A DNA stretch of 58,482 nucleotides, from positions 1-58,482 of the forward strand of contig NZ_KB891819.1 of NCBI RefSeq assembly GCF_000373565.1, read 5' to 3'. This DNA comes from Streptomyces sp. HmicA12. GTDB taxonomy: Bacteria > Actinomycetota > Actinomycetes > Streptomycetales > Streptomycetaceae. Positions 56,460-58,482 of the stretch are shown piece after piece. Both the position numbers and the translations under genes were made by a program. Each line of letters starts with the position of its first letter. Position 1 is the stretch's first letter. The notes below the pieces were generated by a model. The model ran no database searches, was not told the DNA's origin, and was given only the letters and a program-made list of their open reading frames with translations.

Positions 56460-57410
56460 TCAGGGGGCGTACGGGAGAGGCCCGGCAGCCGTCTGCGGGA
56501 CTTCCGCGTGGAGTACGGAGGCCGCCTGGTGCGCGAGGGCGGCGACGAGCCGTCCGGGCAGCCAGCCGGGACCGAGGAGAGCGGCGGAGCGGTCCGTGGT
56601 GCCGAACCCGATGTGCGGGGATGCACTCGCGCTCGGATCGGCTGGGGCCAACACGTCCACGATCTCCGCGAGTTGGGGCCGGTGGGCGGGATCCCGGGAC
56701 AGACACCGCCCGACCGTCGAACGCAAGGAGGACGGCAACTCGGCGCTCTCCGGCGCCGCGTGTCCGGTGGCGGCGTAGGCGAGCGTGGCGCCGAGCGCGT
56801 ACACGTCGCCGAGGGGCCGCGGCATTCCACCGCTGGTCTGCTCGGGCGCGCGGGCGCCGGGGTCGACGGTGTCGGGGGCCGCGGCCCGGACAGCGCCGTA
56901 GCAGCCGAGCCGGGGCCCGTCGAAGCTCAACAGGACGGCGGCGGGCGAGACTCCGGCGTGCACGAGCCCCTGCCCGTGGATCACGGAGAGGGTCTCGGCG
57001 AGGGCGACGCCCAGGGCCAGTACGGTCCGCTCGGGCAGCGGCCCCCCGTGCACCGCGAGCGCGGTGGGCAACGGCAGCACCGGCAGATACGGGCGCGCGC
57101 ACCAGGCCCGCTCCCCCGGCCCGGACATCTCGACGGCCGGGAAGGCGGCGGGCCCGAGCAGGTAGCGCGACGCGTCGGCCTCGGCGAGGAACCGTCCGGG
57201 GTCGCTCCGCGGGTGCGGCGTGCTGAGGAGAACCGTGCGGTCGCCGTCGGGAGTGCGGGCGATGTGACGAATCTCGGAAACGGGCGGCTGTCCTGCGCCG
57301 GAGCCGTCGAGCCGGGTGACGACGACGTACGGTCCCGCCCGACGCACGGACTGCCCGCCGTACCCACCGCCCCCGCGCGCATCCGGGCCTGCCGCCTGTG
57401 GCGCCTGCAT
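56460..57410 (-). CDS. Pseudokinase
   Basis: The product is 316 residues from the ATG at 57410 (GAGGGGACGACGCAC upstream). It keeps the shape of a Ser/Thr kinase (ALAETLSVIHGQGLVHAGVS; LGDVYALGATLAYAATGHAA; RCLSRDPAHRPQLAEIVDVL). The catalytic residues are gone: HRD-loop Asp is replaced (VHAGVSPAAVLL), DFG reads CYG, and the Gly-rich loop and Lys are not evident. No membrane helix is seen. It lies 110 bases upstream of an active kinase in the same direction, so an allosteric partner is plausible. Confidence 0.8.
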   Translation of the reverse strand: MQAPQAAGPDARGGGGYGGQSVRRAGPYVVVTRLDGSGAGQPPVSEIRHIARTPDGDRTVLLSTPHPRSDPGRFLAEADASRYLLGPAAFPAVEMSGPGERAWCARPYLPVLPLPTALAVHGGPLPERTVLALGVALAETLSVIHGQGLVHAGVSPAAVLLSFDGPRLGCYGAVRAAAPDTVDPGARAPEQTSGGMPRPLGDVYALGATLAYAATGHAAPESAELPSSLRSTVGRCLSRDPAHRPQLAEIVDVLAPADPSASASPHIGFGTTDRSAALLGPGWLPGRLVAALAHQAASVLHAEVPQTAAGPLPYAP

Positions 57411-57620
57411 GTGCGTCGTCCCCTCCGCCCTCGACCTGGCGATGTCCCCCGCCTGTGGCACGTCGCGGCGATTTTAGTCGACGGCCCCTCTTTGGCCCCA
57501 GGGGCATCGGTGGCACCGAAGGTAACGGTGGCCCCAAGGGCACCGATGGCCACACCCTGTCCGAGTGCCCGCGGGACGGGAACCGGAGGGCGGAAGCGGC
57601 TGCCGACGTCCGAACGACGG

Positions 57621-57651
57621 TTGACCTGTTGTTCGGGGGGCTGGGTAAACT
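57621..57651 (+). promoter_or_regulatory. Putative promoter of the right CpnT-like gene
   Basis: TTGACC (57621-57626) and TAAACT (57646-57651), spacing 19. Identical copy at 832-862. It would give a leader of roughly 70 bases before the GTG at 57728. Confidence 0.4.
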
Positions 57652-57727
57652 CGTGGCAAACTCGGGCCTGTTGGGGCGTGGGTGGTTGCGGGGACGCGGG
57701 GATACGGGTTTCGGGGGAGATGCCGTC

Positions 57728-58482
57728 GTGGCGATGATGTTGCCGGACGAGTTGGCCTGGCTGTTGGAGATGCTGGGGTTCGACTGGCCGACGGCCAATG
57801 AGGATCATCTGACGCAGTGTGCGGCGACCTGGCGGGAGTTCGGGGCGCAGGTCGGGGACATCCAGGCGTCGGCGGTGCAGTCGGCGGGCAATGTCACGGC
57901 GGACAATTACGGCGATGCGATCGACGCGTTCGTGGAGAAGTGGCAGGACTTCTCGGGTGGTTCGGGGTATCTGGACGATGCCCGGCAGGCCGCGGAGATG
58001 ATCGCGTTCGTCTTCGACACGGCCGCGGTGCTGGTGATCGCGATGAAGATCGCGGTGATCATTCAGTTGACGGTGCTGGCGATCCAGATCGCGGTGGCGG
58101 CGGCGACGGCGGTGGTGACGTTCGGGTTGTCGGGTGCGGCGTCGGCGGCGTTGACGCAGGTGACCCGGGTCGCGGTCCGCAAGATCCTCAAGGAGACCGC
58201 GGAGGCGGTCCTGGAGGCGGTCCTGGAGGCGGTGAAGGAGCCGTTCGTCTCGGCGCTGGAGGAGATGAGCAAGGACCTCATCGCGCAGACCGTGAACCAG
58301 GGCTTCGGCGCGCAGGACGGCTACAACCTGGGGCGCACGGCGGATGCGGGCAAGACGGCGGTCAAGGACGGCTTCGACAACTTCGGCGCGACGCTGGGCG
58401 AATCACTGCGGGACGGGGCCGGGGGCCGGGCCGGGCATCACGCGCGCAGCGGGCTGGATCATGCGGCGGGGAACACGTCGTC
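57728..58482 (+). CDS. CpnT-like WXG100_2-domain protein, N-terminal part (truncated by window edge)
   Basis: GTG start at 57728 with GGGGGAG upstream; 251 codons are visible, with no stop before the edge. It is identical to the minus-strand gene at 1-755. The CpnT N-terminal-type domain includes ATWREFGAQVGDIQASAVQS, a W at 72 and the hydrophobic segment 91-142. Ala/Glu-rich helices and Gly/Arg/His-rich sequence follow towards the edge, where a toxin would be expected to begin. Only the unseen C-terminus could distinguish the two copies. Confidence 0.8.
   Translation, partial: MAMMLPDELAWLLEMLGFDWPTANEDHLTQCAATWREFGAQVGDIQASAVQSAGNVTADNYGDAIDAFVEKWQDFSGGSGYLDDARQAAEMIAFVFDTAAVLVIAMKIAVIIQLTVLAIQIAVAAATAVVTFGLSGAASAALTQVTRVAVRKILKETAEAVLEAVLEAVKEPFVSALEEMSKDLIAQTVNQGFGAQDGYNLGRTADAGKTAVKDGFDNFGATLGESLRDGAGGRAGHHARSGLDHAAGNTS

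Larger units (their letters stand above)
57615..58482. repeat. Right arm of the 868-bp inverted repeat
   Basis: Reverse complement of bases 1-868. The inner edge lies at 57615, six bases before the -35 box of the CpnT-like gene. The repeat reaches the window edge inside the gene. Confidence 0.95.

Noticed and set aside
1..58482. tRNA, rRNA, transposase or integrase genes
   Set aside because: None could be recognised on either strand, so there is no direct sign of an integrated element despite the cassette-like layout.

Overview
The window is high-GC actinobacterial DNA that looks like Streptomyces. Codons favour G or C in third position, many starts are GTG, and genes are coupled by GTGA/ATGA overlaps. 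There is a chaplin, a DUF397 protein, serine/threonine kinases with beta-propeller sensors, and above all a Streptomyces-type ESX (type VII secretion, T7SS) locus. Function calls come from reading motifs by eye; no database search was run.

Core machinery lies at 34.1-47.2 kb. On the minus strand are two WXG100 proteins (EsxA/EsxB-like, 34.1-34.8 kb), an EspI-like MinD ATPase with a Pro/Gln-rich N-terminus (38.8-41.2 kb), a coiled Gln/Ala-rich partner (41.5-42.8 kb) and EccE (42.8-44.2 kb). EccB and the canonical mycosin MycP run divergently on the plus strand (44.4-47.2 kb). I see no EccC (FtsK/SpoIIIE-type motor) and no EccD (multi-spanning channel), so they must lie elsewhere.

Around the core are repeated substrate modules. 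(a) A three-gene module of small helical PE-like protein, PPE-like protein with a very Gly-rich tail, and dedicated mycosin occurs twice: 16.5-13.1 kb (minus) and 47.3-50.8 kb (plus). Both copies carry a hairpin between the PPE-like gene and the mycosin. (b) A four-gene module of small WXG-like protein, large WXG-plus-hydrophobic protein, accessory protein and membrane protein occurs at 16.9-19.8 kb (plus) and 24.0-20.1 kb (minus). A looser third version sits at 30.8-34.0 kb. (c) CpnT-like N-terminal secretion domains occur at 26.8 and 36.2 kb and, truncated, at both window ends. The 26.8 kb copy is translationally coupled to a NucA/NucB-type DNase, followed by two candidate immunity genes, one of SUKH type. 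(d) A second toxin-like module at 4.7-7.2 kb includes two tiny membrane proteins. (e) At 1.1-4.2 kb a P-loop NTPase, a SUKH-4-like protein and a WXG-like protein form a cluster.

Other genes are a membrane metalloprotease coupled to a beta-propeller protein (7.5-10.6 kb), a frameshifted membrane protein (10.8-11.3 kb), a relic of a T7SS alpha/beta hydrolase (28.7-29.3 kb), a His-rich short chaplin (51.6 kb), two receptor kinases with beta-propeller sensors, and a pseudokinase (51.9-57.4 kb).

The two window ends are an exact-looking 868-bp inverted repeat carrying the promoter and N-terminal half of the same CpnT-like gene. Recombination between the arms would invert the whole 56.7-kb T7SS block and exchange whatever C-terminal toxins lie beyond the ends. 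Eight proteins here end in -FG, usually -PFG, which may be a shared locus-specific tail signal. The overall picture is a secretion core surrounded by interchangeable substrate, protease, toxin and immunity cassettes.
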